A DNA stretch of 64,000 nt, from the NCBI RefSeq assembly GCF_025141935.1, contig NZ_CP081120.1, positions 2,542,001-2,606,000 on the forward strand, written 5' to 3'. This DNA comes from Sulfitobacter sp. S190. Its GTDB lineage: Bacteria > Pseudomonadota > Alphaproteobacteria > Rhodobacterales > Rhodobacteraceae. The notes under the pieces are model-generated. The model saw only the letters and a list, made by a program, of their open reading frames with translations, was not told the DNA's origin and searched no databases. Positions 53,880-62,789 of the stretch are shown in pieces. Every line of letters starts with the position of its first letter. The first letter of the stretch is position 1. The position numbers were made by a program, and so were the translations under genes.

Positions 53880-54944
53880 ATGTCACAATCCGACGAATAT
53901 GAAACCGCAGCCAACCGGGCCAATGACATCGCAGCCTTTGAGCCGCACAAGAAGGGCTTCATCGGCCACTTCCATCACGCATTGCACACCAACCCTGCCC
54001 TTGTCCCGCTGATCGTGCTGATCGCGGCGGTTGTGGGTTTTGGTCTCTACCTCGGCAGCCGTTTTCTGTCTCCCTTTGCGATGACGCTCATCCTGCAGCA
54101 GGTCCAGATCGTGGGCGTGCTGGCAGCGGCGCAATCGCTGATCATTCTGACCGCTGGCATTGACCTGAGTGTGGGTGCGCTGGCCGTGCTGACGTCGGTG
54201 GTGATGGGCCAGTTCACCTTTCGCTACGGCATTCCCGCGCCCATCGCGGTGGGCCTGGGGCTCGCCGTGGGTACGGCGCTGGGGGCTGTGTCAGGCTGGC
54301 TCGTCAGCCGGGTGAAACTGCCCCCCTTCATCGTGACGCTGGGCATGTGGCAAATCGTGCTGGCGGCGAATTATCTGTATTCGAACAACGAAACGCTCCG
54401 CTCTCAGGACATCGAGGCACAGGCGCCGTTCCTGCAGTTTCTGGGGACCAAATTTAATGTGGCGGGGGCCGTCTTTACGCTGGGCGTGCTGCTGATGGTT
54501 ATCCTGGTCATCGCGCTGGCTTATGCGCTCAAGCACACAGCCTGGGGGCGACACGTCTACGCGGTGGGCGATGACCCCGAGGCGGCAGAGCTGGCAGGCG
54601 TCAATGTCCACGGCACGCTCATGTCTGTCTATATGCTTGCGGGCTTCATCTGTGCGCTTGCCGGATGGGTGATGATCGGAAGGTTCGGATCGGTCTCTCC
54701 TTCCGCGACGACGGGGGTTATCGGCAACATTCAGGCAATCACCGCCGTGGTGATCGGGGGCATATCGTTGTTCGGGGGGCGCGGATCGATACTGGGTGCG
54801 TTCTTCGGGGCCCTGATCGTCGGCGTGTTCGAACTGGGTCTGCGCATGGCGGGGGCCGATCCGCAGTGGACCTTCCTTCTTATCGGTGTGTTGATCATTG
54901 CCGCTGTCGCCGTCGACCAGTGGATCCGGGAGGTATCATCGTGA
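53880..54944 (+). CDS. frcC: Fructose ABC transporter permease
   Basis: A 354-residue inner-membrane protein with about 9-10 spans; the N-terminal 40 residues are cytoplasmic and charged. RbsC/FrcC traits: ILTAGIDLSVGALAVLTSV and GRHVYAVGDDPEAAELAGVNV (EAA-like loop). GGAGGAACC precedes ATG 53880. Overlaps frcA by one base (TGATG). Confidence 0.9.
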   Translation: MSQSDEYETAANRANDIAAFEPHKKGFIGHFHHALHTNPALVPLIVLIAAVVGFGLYLGSRFLSPFAMTLILQQVQIVGVLAAAQSLIILTAGIDLSVGALAVLTSVVMGQFTFRYGIPAPIAVGLGLAVGTALGAVSGWLVSRVKLPPFIVTLGMWQIVLAANYLYSNNETLRSQDIEAQAPFLQFLGTKFNVAGAVFTLGVLLMVILVIALAYALKHTAWGRHVYAVGDDPEAAELAGVNVHGTLMSVYMLAGFICALAGWVMIGRFGSVSPSATTGVIGNIQAITAVVIGGISLFGGRGSILGAFFGALIVGVFELGLRMAGADPQWTFLLIGVLIIAAVAVDQWIREVSS

Positions 54945-55708
54945 TGGAACCCATTCTCAAAGGCCGCAATCTGACCAAGCGCTACGGCAAGGTCACGGCA
55001 TTGGACCAGTGTGATTTCGACCTGATGCCCGGCGAAATTCTCGCTGTGATCGGCGACAACGGCGCGGGCAAGTCATCGCTGATCAAGGCGGTGTCAGGGG
55101 CCGTCACACCCGATGAGGGGGAGGTTTTCCTCGATGGCGAAAAGGTCAATTTCCGCTCGCCGATCGACGCACGCGATGCAGGGATCGAAACGGTCTACCA
55201 GACACTTGCCATGTCCCCTGCCCTATCGATCGCGGACAACATGTTCATGGGCCGCGAACTGCGCAAACCCGGCTGGCGCGGCACCCTGTTCAAGCAACTC
55301 GACCGCAAGCGCATGGAGGATTTTGCCCGCGACAAGCTGTCGGAGTTGGGGCTGATGACCATTCAGAACATCAATCAGGCGGTGGAGACACTGTCGGGTG
55401 GTCAGCGCCAGGGTGTTGCGGTGGCGCGCGCGGCCGCTTTCGGATCAAAGGTGATCATTCTGGATGAACCGACTGCCGCGCTTGGCGTCAAGGAATCGCG
55501 CCGCGTGCTGGAGTTGATACTCGACGTTCGCTCGCGCGGTATCCCGATCATCCTGATCAGCCACAACATGCCCCACGTGTTCGAGGTAGCAGACCGCATT
55601 CACGTCCACCGCTTGGGCAAACGGCTGTGTGTCATCGACCCCAAGGATTACACCATGTCCGACGCGGTGGCGTTCATGACCGGGGCCAAGGACGCGCCGG
55701 TGCAGTAA
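54944..55708 (+). CDS. frcA: Fructose ABC transporter ATP-binding protein
   Basis: A 254-residue single-domain ATPase (unlike the double RbsA type), typical of FrcA. Walker A GDNGAGKSS, signature LSGGQRQ, Walker B VIILDEPTAALGV and H-loop ISHNMPH. The conserved tail MSDAVAFMTGAK ends it. ATG 54944 is taken; a GTG at 54941 is possible and has the better spacing to GGGAGG (54928-54933). No kinase gene (frcK) follows. Confidence 0.92.
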   Translation: MEPILKGRNLTKRYGKVTALDQCDFDLMPGEILAVIGDNGAGKSSLIKAVSGAVTPDEGEVFLDGEKVNFRSPIDARDAGIETVYQTLAMSPALSIADNMFMGRELRKPGWRGTLFKQLDRKRMEDFARDKLSELGLMTIQNINQAVETLSGGQRQGVAVARAAAFGSKVIILDEPTAALGVKESRRVLELILDVRSRGIPIILISHNMPHVFEVADRIHVHRLGKRLCVIDPKDYTMSDAVAFMTGAKDAPVQ

Positions 55709-55710
55709 CG

Positions 55711-56610
55711 CTACATCCGCCATTCGGGAGGAAGATCGCGCATGATGTCGGGCAAATGCTTGGCACAGAACGCCATGAACCCCCGGATGAGCGGATCGGC
55801 GTGGCCCGCGCGGCTGGTGACCAGCCAGAGCCCCTGTTTCAGCGCCGGATCGCCAAAACAGAACTCCAGGAGCGGATCGATATCGCCTTCGGCCCGCGGC
55901 GCGATTCCCACCCCTTCGCCCGCATGGATCAGACCGATCATCCCGTCGAGTGAGGATATATCGGTGATCTCGGTGGTCTGTGGATAGCGGGCCTGCGTCG
56001 AGGCCATAGGTTCGGAAAAGGAATATTCCCCCGTACAGCGCACGAGCCTGTGTGTCGCAAGATCATCAAAGGACCGCGGCGCACCATGCTGCGCGATGTA
56101 CGGTTTCGACGCGTAGAAGCCCCACGGATGATCCATAAGCTTGCGCGCCACGAGCGTGTCGCCCTCAAGCTGGACCGCGGGGCGCAAAGCGACATCGGCC
56201 TCCCCGTCCTCGAGGGAAAGTGTGCGGGGTTGGCTGTCGATCTCGAAGCGGGCCTCTGGATGTTGTTGCCGGAACCGTGCGGTCAGCCCTGCGGCATACC
56301 GGATCGCGATGGGATTGGCCGTCAGCCGTATTGTCCCTGACAGGCGGCGCGTCATGTCACGCGCGCGCACATCGAGCGCGTCTGCTGCCGCTTCCATCGC
56401 CTCGGCATCGGCCAGAAGACGGCGCGCCGCTTCGGTCGGAATGGCCCCGCGCGCCCCGAAATCAAACAGCGTGAGCGAAAGCGCCGCTTCGAGACGCGCA
56501 ATACGGCGACTGACCGTTGTCTGGTTCGTGCCCAGATGACGGGCCGCTTCGGCGGCAGACCCGTGACGGACCACCGCAAGAAACATCCGCATATCGGACC
56601 ATTCGAACAT
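55711..56610 (-). CDS. LysR-family transcriptional regulator
   Basis: A 299-residue regulator with HTH (ARHLGTNQTTVSRRIARLE) and effector domain. ATG 56608-56610 is preceded by AGGAGG. Convergent with frcA (2-base gap). Divergent from the small secreted-peptide gene; that intergenic region contains palindromes. Effector and targets unknown. Confidence 0.88.
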   Translation of the reverse strand: MFEWSDMRMFLAVVRHGSAAEAARHLGTNQTTVSRRIARLEAALSLTLFDFGARGAIPTEAARRLLADAEAMEAAADALDVRARDMTRRLSGTIRLTANPIAIRYAAGLTARFRQQHPEARFEIDSQPRTLSLEDGEADVALRPAVQLEGDTLVARKLMDHPWGFYASKPYIAQHGAPRSFDDLATHRLVRCTGEYSFSEPMASTQARYPQTTEITDISSLDGMIGLIHAGEGVGIAPRAEGDIDPLLEFCFGDPALKQGLWLVTSRAGHADPLIRGFMAFCAKHLPDIMRDLPPEWRM

Positions 56611-56644
56611 CTCGGCCTCCTGTCAGCGCTGCGTTTTTGCAGAT

Positions 56645-56662
56645 GTGATCTCCATCAATCAC
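56645..56662. promoter_or_regulatory. Candidate LysR binding site (GTGAT-N8-ATCAC)
   Basis: Perfect 5-bp arms with an 8-base spacer, lying within a wider inverted repeat CCTGTCAG (56619-56626) / CTGACAGG (56667-56674). Located between the LysR gene and the small secreted-peptide gene, so it could control both. Confidence 0.45.
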
Positions 56663-56738
56663 GGTTCTGACAGGCGCACAAGTGGGTCACCCTCAATGGC
56701 GTGGCAGTTGACCTGCCCAACGCGAAAAGGAGCGAGAG

Positions 56739-56885
56739 ATGAAACTGATGTATGCTTTGGCGATGTTATTGCTGATGGGGGTGGGCACTGCCGACGCATT
56801 TGGCGCGCCGGTGACGGACTTATTTCCGCCCGTTGATTATCCGGCCCCCGAAGCGCCCGAGCCGTCATCCGGCACGGAGGATTAG
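56739..56885 (+). CDS. 48-residue secreted Pro/Glu-rich peptide
   Basis: Reading frame beginning MKLMYALAMLLLMGVG with a signal-peptide pattern and predicted cleavage after TADA, leaving about 28 residues rich in Pro, Glu and Asp (PPVDYPAPEAPEPSS). AAGGAG is 5-10 bases before ATG 56739. No family recognised. The 3' end lies 10 bases from the convergent M56 gene. A periplasmic or lipid-free export product is predicted. Confidence 0.6.
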   Translation: MKLMYALAMLLLMGVGTADAFGAPVTDLFPPVDYPAPEAPEPSSGTED

Positions 56886-56895
56886 GCGCCTTCCG

Positions 56896-58041
56896 TCAGT
56901 TGCGGATACGGCCAAAAGTCGACAGGCGGTTGATTTCGTCGAGCCGTTCCAGATTGACAACTGTCGACAACATCAGCCGATCCTGGCTCCAGTCCGCCGG
57001 GCGCTGTATCGCAACGGCGGTCAGGAAAATCGCGGCAGCCATCGGCATGACGGTCACGGCATACAAAAGGCGGGGCCGCCGCAGATGTCGCAGATCCAGC
57101 AGCGCCGTTATCCGGTGCTGCAGAAAGCTCATCTTGCCGTCCCGCAGCGCCGACCGGTCCGCAGTCACAAGTGTGACCTTCGGAACGGCGACCACAAACA
57201 TACGGTCCTTGCGCAGCGTCTGCTGGCACACCGACAGCAGCGTGTCACAATAGGCACGCACGTCGATCCTGCCCCGGCGCAGGACTTCGGCATCACAGCT
57301 GAGTTCACGCAGGTTTTCGACCTGCCTTTTCCACGCGTGATAGGCCGGGTTGAAGAAGAAAAACGGTTTGAGCGCTTCGAGAATGATTTCCCACTCGATG
57401 TCGCCCTGCCGCAGATGCTGGAATTCATGCGCGAGCGACACGGCCAGTTCCTGACGTTGCCCCAGCATATGCGAAGGGATTACCACATAGTAGTTGCGCA
57501 GCCCCCGTGTGGAGAAGGGCACCAACGTCCGGTCCGACAGGCGCAGATGGATCCGGCCGATCCGGCGCCACGTATAGCCCGCCGATACGATGCGAAAGAG
57601 GCAGATGACCGAATAACAAAGCCGCAGCGTCCCGATGGCCATGCTGACCAGAAAGGCCGCGATGGCGCACAGCGCGACCCAACCTGCCGCGTTGATGACG
57701 TTGTTCATGAAGGTGTGGCGCAGATTGACCAGCCGTTCAAATTCGGTCGCCTGCATCTCGAACCCGCCGTTCAGGTAATAGGCGACCACCATGTCCGACA
57801 GGTTGACGTTGACGCTCTTGGCGTAGCCATTCGATTGCAGCGTTCCCAGCGCCAGCACCAGAAACGGCGATAAGATGATTGCGACGAATACGGTGTTGAG
57901 CAGCTTGAGCTGTGTGGCGTGACTGTGCTGCAGGCCGCCGCGGTTCAGGGCAAACCGCACCGCCAGCCACAACAGGTAGGCGACAAATATGAGGATATTG
58001 GCATTGATGAACGCATTGAGAAGGGCTTCACCCGGTATCAT
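56896..58041 (-). CDS. M56-family membrane metallopeptidase (BlaR1-like, no sensor domain)
   Basis: A 381-residue membrane protein with four or five N-terminal/central spans. The zinc motif HEFQH (His205-His209) and the third ligand region ENLRELSCD (Glu246) mark it as an M56 (BlaR1/MecR1) peptidase. A last span at about 325-345 is followed by only 35 residues, so the usual periplasmic penicillin-binding sensor is absent. It overlaps the blaI-like gene by 14 bases. The signal it senses is unknown. Confidence 0.85.
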   Translation of the reverse strand: MIPGEALLNAFINANILIFVAYLLWLAVRFALNRGGLQHSHATQLKLLNTVFVAIILSPFLVLALGTLQSNGYAKSVNVNLSDMVVAYYLNGGFEMQATEFERLVNLRHTFMNNVINAAGWVALCAIAAFLVSMAIGTLRLCYSVICLFRIVSAGYTWRRIGRIHLRLSDRTLVPFSTRGLRNYYVVIPSHMLGQRQELAVSLAHEFQHLRQGDIEWEIILEALKPFFFFNPAYHAWKRQVENLRELSCDAEVLRRGRIDVRAYCDTLLSVCQQTLRKDRMFVVAVPKVTLVTADRSALRDGKMSFLQHRITALLDLRHLRRPRLLYAVTVMPMAAAIFLTAVAIQRPADWSQDRLMLSTVVNLERLDEINRLSTFGRIRN

Positions 58042-58423
58042 TTTTCAACCTCCGATCCACTAAGGCCCGAATTTTCCCCAATGCCTCTGTGCTGAGATCC
58101 TCGTCGTTGACGAGCCGCGCCACCAATGACACCGGCGTGTCATCGAACAGCTTAACGGATAAATCCCTGAGCGAGCGGGTCTGGTAGGCGTCTTTGCCCA
58201 GCGTCGGTTTGAAGACATGGCGCTTGCCGTCTTTCTTGCTGGTGACGAATTCCTTTTGTTCGAGTATGCGCAGGATCGTCGCGCCTGACGTATACGCCAG
58301 ATCACGGCCTTCGGGCAGTTGGTCCAGCACATCGCGTACCGTCCCCTCGCCCAAGGCCCAGAGTTCGTTCATGAACTCCAGTTCGACTTCGGTCAGCAGT
58401 TCACTTTTCTTCTTCTGTCTCAT
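58028..58423 (-). CDS. BlaI/MecI-family repressor
   Basis: A 131-residue winged-helix repressor. LTEVELEFMNELWALGEGTVRDVLDQLP and YTSGATILRILEQKEFV (regions 10-60) match the BlaI DNA-binding fold, followed by a dimerisation helix. It is normally inactivated through the partner M56 peptidase encoded downstream. I did not find a clear TACA-N-TGTA operator upstream. Confidence 0.88.
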   Translation of the reverse strand: MRQKKKSELLTEVELEFMNELWALGEGTVRDVLDQLPEGRDLAYTSGATILRILEQKEFVTSKKDGKRHVFKPTLGKDAYQTRSLRDLSVKLFDDTPVSLVARLVNDEDLSTEALGKIRALVDRRLKNDTG

Positions 58424-58484
58424 GCAGACCTATCCAACACGCATCGCCCACTCGTTACACAGGGTTGAGTAGATACGAAATTAC

Positions 58485-58500
58485 GGGTTTCGCAAAACCC
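58485..58500 (-). terminator. Hairpin after the glp operon
   Basis: GGGTTT / AAACCC stem with a 4-base loop, a few bases after the DUF2160 stop on the minus strand and before the blaI-like gene. Weak, without a proper T tract on that strand, so it may only partly separate the two transcription units. Confidence 0.4.
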
Positions 58501-58504
58501 TTTC

Positions 58505-58903
58505 TCAAACCTTCCAGAAACAGAAGACCCCCCAAGCCATCGACAATCCCAATGGCGCCCACAGCGGTTGCCCCATCAGACCAAGCCATGCAAGGAAGAT
58601 GTAGGCCGTTCCCAGAAGCGTGATGAACAGCCGGTCCCCCAGCGTGGTGGTGAGGCCCAACACGCCCACCCGTTCAATTCCGTCCCGGTATTTCGTGATT
58701 TCCAGAACCGCGATAATCGCGATCGCGCCGAAAATTCCGCAAAACAGGACAAAGGTGACCGGCGTCCACGCCATCCAGAAGCTCGGCCAGAGCGGGTCAG
58801 TCCACGAAAAACCCTTTTCTTCGGCTTCTTTTGCGACGTTGCCCCATCCTTGGGCCCAGGCATGGCCCGGCATCAACAGGGCAGGCAATAGCAGACGTTT
58901 CAT
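58505..58903 (-). CDS. glpU: DUF2160 membrane protein of glycerol ABC operon
   Basis: A 132-residue small membrane protein (signal-like N-terminus ending HAWAQG, then three spans) of the DUF2160 type. It is linked to glpSTPQ-type glycerol importers. ATG 58901-58903 overlaps the glpQ stop (TGATG). Role in the transporter unknown. The gene name follows the rhizobial glpU order. Confidence 0.72.
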   Translation of the reverse strand: MKRLLLPALLMPGHAWAQGWGNVAKEAEEKGFSWTDPLWPSFWMAWTPVTFVLFCGIFGAIAIIAVLEITKYRDGIERVGVLGLTTTLGDRLFITLLGTAYIFLAWLGLMGQPLWAPLGLSMAWGVFCFWKV

Positions 58904-59700
58904 CAAACTCTCCCCAGGGCAAAGCCCTTCGCGATGTAGTTGCGTACGAAATAGATCACGATGGCCCCCGGTATGATCGTCAGCGTACCGGCAGCCGCCA
59001 GCAGCCCCAGTTCGTAGCCCGCAGAAGACGCCGTTTTCGTCATGGTCGCGGCGATGGGTTTGGCCGCCACGGCCGTCAGCGTCTTGGCCAAAAGCAGTTC
59101 AACCCATGAGAACATGAAACAGAAGAACGCGGCCACGCCGACACCCGCCTTGATCGTGGGAAGGAAAATGGTCACGAAAAAGCGCGGAAAGGAATAGCCG
59201 TCGACATAGGCTGTCTCGTCCAGCTCCTTGGGGACGCCCCCCATGAACCCTTCGAGAATCCAGACGGCAAGCGGGATGTTGAACAAACAGTGGGCCAGCG
59301 CCACCGCGAGGTGCGTGTCAAACAGCCCGACTGACGAGTAAAGCTGGAAGAACGGCAGCGCGAAGACGGCAGCAGGCGCCATGCGATTGGTCAGCAGCCA
59401 GAAGAAAAGCTGCTTGTCGCCCAGAAACCGGTAACGCGAGAAGGCGTAGGCTGCGGGCAAGGCGACGGCCACCGAAATTACGGTATTGAGCGAGACGTAG
59501 ATGATCGAGTTGATGTAGCCCCAGTACCACGTCGGGTCGGTAAAGATGACGCGGTAGTTTTCGAGCGTGAATGTCTGCGGGAAAAGCGAAAAGCCCGACA
59601 GGATCTCGTTCGTTGTCTTGAAGCTCATCGCGACGAGCCAATAGATCGGCAACATCAGGAACGCGATATAGAGGATCGGAATGAGGGAGCGTTTTCTCAT
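58903..59700 (-). CDS. glpQ: Glycerol ABC transporter permease
   Basis: A 265-residue MalG-type permease. Six spans, with the EAA loop GVPKELDETAYVDGYSFPR and the final NYIAKGFALGRV typical of carbohydrate permeases. ATG 59698-59700 overlaps the glpP stop (ATGA). Confidence 0.88.
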   Translation of the reverse strand: MRKRSLIPILYIAFLMLPIYWLVAMSFKTTNEILSGFSLFPQTFTLENYRVIFTDPTWYWGYINSIIYVSLNTVISVAVALPAAYAFSRYRFLGDKQLFFWLLTNRMAPAAVFALPFFQLYSSVGLFDTHLAVALAHCLFNIPLAVWILEGFMGGVPKELDETAYVDGYSFPRFFVTIFLPTIKAGVGVAAFFCFMFSWVELLLAKTLTAVAAKPIAATMTKTASSAGYELGLLAAAGTLTIIPGAIVIYFVRNYIAKGFALGRV

Positions 59701-60560
59701 TGCGCATCGTCCTTTGTCATCAGTGTGTAGAACAGCCACGACACCAGAAGCGTGATTGCAAAGTAGATCAGGCTCATGGCCGCCGCAGGACCCAGATCGA
59801 ACTGACCCAGCGCGATCTTGACCAGATCAATCGACAGCAGCGTGGTCGAATTGCCCGGCCCGCCGCCCGTCAGCACGAAGGGTTCGGTGTAGATGTTGAA
59901 ACTGTCCATGAAGCGCAGCAGGATTGCGATGGTCAGCACCGTCTTCATCTTGGGCAGCTGGATATAGCGAAACACCTTCCAAGGGCTTGCGCCGTCGATC
60001 TTGGCCGCCTGATAATAGGCGTCGGGGATCGATACCAGACCGGCATAGCTCAGCAGTACAACAAGCGATGTCCAGTGCCACACGTCCATCACGATGATCG
60101 TGATCCACGCCGAAATCGGTTGCTGCGTCATGTCATAGTTAATGCCCAGCACATCGTTGAGGAAATATCCCAGCAGACCGATCTTGGGCAGCGTGAGGAT
60201 GTTCCACATGGAGCCGACGACATTCCACGGGATCAGCATGGGCAGCGCCATCAGCACCAGACAGACGGGCACCCAGAACCCTTTGCGCGGCATCGACAGC
60301 GCTATGATGATACCGAGCGGGACCTCGATGATGAGGATAAGGAAGGTGAAGAGGAACTGTCGCCCGAGTGCCGCCTGAAAGCGGTCAGAGCGCAGGATCT
60401 GTTCGAACCAGTCCAGCCCTTGCCAGAAGAAGATGTTGTTGCCGAACGTTTCCTGCACGGAATAGTTCACGACAGTCATGATCGGCACGAGCGCGTTGAA
60501 GGCGACCAGCAACAGCACCGGAAGCACAAAGAACCATGCCTTCTGATTTTCGGTTTTCAT
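59697..60560 (-). CDS. glpP: Glycerol ABC transporter permease
   Basis: A 287-residue MalF-type permease with six spans; EAA-like loop SIPDAYYQAAKIDGASPWKVF. Start ATG 60558-60560 overlaps the upstream ATPase stop (ATGA). Pairs with glpQ as the import channel. Confidence 0.88.
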   Translation of the reverse strand: MKTENQKAWFFVLPVLLLVAFNALVPIMTVVNYSVQETFGNNIFFWQGLDWFEQILRSDRFQAALGRQFLFTFLILIIEVPLGIIIALSMPRKGFWVPVCLVLMALPMLIPWNVVGSMWNILTLPKIGLLGYFLNDVLGINYDMTQQPISAWITIIVMDVWHWTSLVVLLSYAGLVSIPDAYYQAAKIDGASPWKVFRYIQLPKMKTVLTIAILLRFMDSFNIYTEPFVLTGGGPGNSTTLLSIDLVKIALGQFDLGPAAAMSLIYFAITLLVSWLFYTLMTKDDAQ

Positions 60561-61630
60561 GCCCCTGCCTCCGTTGCGAGCCATCCATCACGGTAAAGTC
60601 GGGTCTGATCGGGACGGAAGGCCAGATGCACCTCTGCCCCCCGTTCGGGCACGGCGCCTTCGACGATGGCCTTGACCGGCGTGTCGCCCACCATCGCCTC
60701 CACCACCGCGTGGCGGCCGATGTCCGACACCTTGCGGACGCGCGCGGCCAGACCGTCATCGGCGAGCGACACAAATTCGGGCCTGATGCCCAATTGCGTC
60801 TGCCCCCCGCTTCCCACAATCCGCCCTTCGAGCCTGACAGGTTGGCCTTCGAAAAGCGCGCTGTCGCCATGTTGCGATACCGGCAGCACGTTCATCCCCG
60901 GTGATCCGATAAAGTGCCCGACAAAGGTGTGCTGAGGCCGCTCGAACAGCTCGACCGGCGTGCCGATCTGGACGATTTCACCCTCCTGCATCACCACCAC
61001 CTGATCGGCGAAGGTGAGCGCTTCGGTCTGGTCGTGCGTCACGTAGATCATCGTGGCCTGCACCCTTTGATGCAGTTCCTTCAGCTTTGATCGCAGTTTC
61101 CATTTCAGATGCGGATCGATCACGGTCAGCGGTTCGTCAAACATCACCACGTTCACGTCGTCGCGCACCAGCCCGCGGCCCATCGAGATTTTCTGCTTGT
61201 TGTCAGGCGACAGGTGCGCCGCGCGAATGTCGAGCATGTCTTCGACTTCGAGCATGGTAGCAATTTCACCCACCCGCGCCTTGATGCGCGCTTCGTCGAC
61301 ACCGCGGTTGCGCAAGGGGAACGCAAGGTTCTCGCGGACGGTCATCGTATCGTAGATCACCGGAAACTGGAAAACCTGCGCGATGTTGCGCTGATCGGGC
61401 GGCAGCGCCGTGACATCGCGATCATCGAACAGGATCCGGCCCTCGGACGGGGTCAACAGGCCCGAGATGATGTTGAGCAGCGTTGACTTTCCGCATCCCG
61501 AAGGCCCCAACAGGGCATAGGCACCGCCGTCTTCCCAGTCGAGGTCGATTTCCTTGAGCGCGTAGTCGGCGGGGGATGCGGGATTGTCGAGATAGGAATG
61601 CCGCAAGTTTGAGAGTGTGATTTTCGCCAT
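60557..61630 (-). CDS. glpT: Glycerol ABC transporter ATP-binding protein (second)
   Basis: A 357-residue MalK/UgpC-type ATPase with C-terminal TOBE domain. Walker A GPSGCGKST, Walker B VNVVMFDEPLTVID. The signature reads LSPDNKQKISMGRGL, replacing the canonical LSGGQ, as I recall for glycerol-importer ATPases of this type. It starts by overlapping the upstream stop (TGATG). Confidence 0.87.
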   Translation of the reverse strand: MAKITLSNLRHSYLDNPASPADYALKEIDLDWEDGGAYALLGPSGCGKSTLLNIISGLLTPSEGRILFDDRDVTALPPDQRNIAQVFQFPVIYDTMTVRENLAFPLRNRGVDEARIKARVGEIATMLEVEDMLDIRAAHLSPDNKQKISMGRGLVRDDVNVVMFDEPLTVIDPHLKWKLRSKLKELHQRVQATMIYVTHDQTEALTFADQVVVMQEGEIVQIGTPVELFERPQHTFVGHFIGSPGMNVLPVSQHGDSALFEGQPVRLEGRIVGSGGQTQLGIRPEFVSLADDGLAARVRKVSDIGRHAVVEAMVGDTPVKAIVEGAVPERGAEVHLAFRPDQTRLYRDGWLATEAGA

Positions 61631-62694
61631 CAGGCCACGAGCCTCCCGTCGGGTGCGAAGTAGAATGCGTTGTCAGGGTTCATGAAAAAGGCATGGTCCG
61701 CGCCAACCTCGTAGGGGTGCACGCCATGTGCCAAAGAGACCCACCCATCGTCACCCATCTGGAAATGCGCGCTCGACTCCGATCCGGACAATTCGGTCAC
61801 AAGGACCGTCCCGTTGAGCGCCACACGGTCCGATGGTCCTTGCACGGGGCTGACATGGTGGGGTCGGATCGCGACGGTATAGCTGCCATCGGCGAGAGAC
61901 GCGGCGGCACCGGTCAGGGTCCACTCCACACCATTGGGAAGCCGCGCAACGGTACCCGTCTTGGTGATCGCGGCGGCATTGATCGGCGGGTCAGAAAACA
62001 CCCGCGCCGCGGTCAGATTGTCCGGTTTGCGGTAGATCTCGGCCGTGGGCCCGAATTGCGTCACGCGCCCATCGTCCATCAGGGCCGTCCGCCCGCCCAG
62101 CAGCAATGCCTCCTCAGGCTCGGATGTCGCATAGACCACGACGGCGCCGCGCCCGGCAAAAAGCTCCGGCAATTGCTCACGCAGTTCTTCGCGCAGTTTA
62201 TAGTCCAGATTTGCCAGCGGTTCGTCGAGGAAAACGGCCCGGCTTTCCTTGGCAATGGCGCGCGCCAGCGCACACCGCTGCTGCTGGCCGCCCGACAGTT
62301 CCTGCGGACGCCGTTTCAGCATCGGACGCAGTTGGAGAATGTCGGCGGCCTCTTCCACGCGGCCCTGTATTTCCGATTTCGCCATGCCCGCAACCCGCAG
62401 GGGCGAAGCGATATTGTCGTAGACTGTCATCTGCGGGTAGTTGACGAAAAACTGGTGAACAAGACTGATGTTGCGTTTCTGCGTCGACAGGCGCGACACG
62501 TCCTGCCCGTCCATCCAGACCTCGCCGGAGGCCAGCGGATCAAGCCCCGCCATCAGTTTGATCAGGGATGTCTTGCCCGCCCCGGTCTGGCCCAGCAGCA
62601 CGTTGAAATGCCCGGTCTCCAACACCAGCGAGGTCGGCTTGATATGGGTGATCCCGCGGGTCACTTTGCTGGCCTGCTTCAGCTCGATTGTCAT
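61630..62694 (-). CDS. glpS: Glycerol ABC transporter ATP-binding protein (first)
   Basis: A 354-residue UgpC-type ATPase with TOBE domain. Walker A GQTGAGKTS, signature LSGGQQQR, Walker B AVFLDEPLANLD. ATG 62692-62694 gives MTIELKQASK, the family opening; the upstream extension is not conserved. Together with glpT it forms a heterodimeric motor in which only this subunit has a canonical signature. Confidence 0.87.
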   Translation of the reverse strand: MTIELKQASKVTRGITHIKPTSLVLETGHFNVLLGQTGAGKTSLIKLMAGLDPLASGEVWMDGQDVSRLSTQKRNISLVHQFFVNYPQMTVYDNIASPLRVAGMAKSEIQGRVEEAADILQLRPMLKRRPQELSGGQQQRCALARAIAKESRAVFLDEPLANLDYKLREELREQLPELFAGRGAVVVYATSEPEEALLLGGRTALMDDGRVTQFGPTAEIYRKPDNLTAARVFSDPPINAAAITKTGTVARLPNGVEWTLTGAAASLADGSYTVAIRPHHVSPVQGPSDRVALNGTVLVTELSGSESSAHFQMGDDGWVSLAHGVHPYEVGADHAFFMNPDNAFYFAPDGRLVA

Positions 62695-62714
62695 GGGGGT
62701 GATGTCCTGCGTGT

Positions 62715-62744
62715 AAAAAGGCCGGGGCAATCTGCGCCCCGGCC
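62715..62744 (-). terminator. Terminator-like hairpin between glpV and glpS
   Basis: On the minus strand GGCCGGGGC / GCCCCGGCC, a 9-bp stem with 7-base loop followed by TTTTT (plus-strand A5 at 62715-62719). It lies after the binding-protein gene, so partial termination would raise glpV over the membrane genes. Its first four bases also belong to an alternative hairpin (62741-62755). Confidence 0.78.
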
Positions 62745-62789
62745 AGTGGCTGGCCCGAAAGAGGTATCCGGCGGGCCAGCCGTTGGGAG

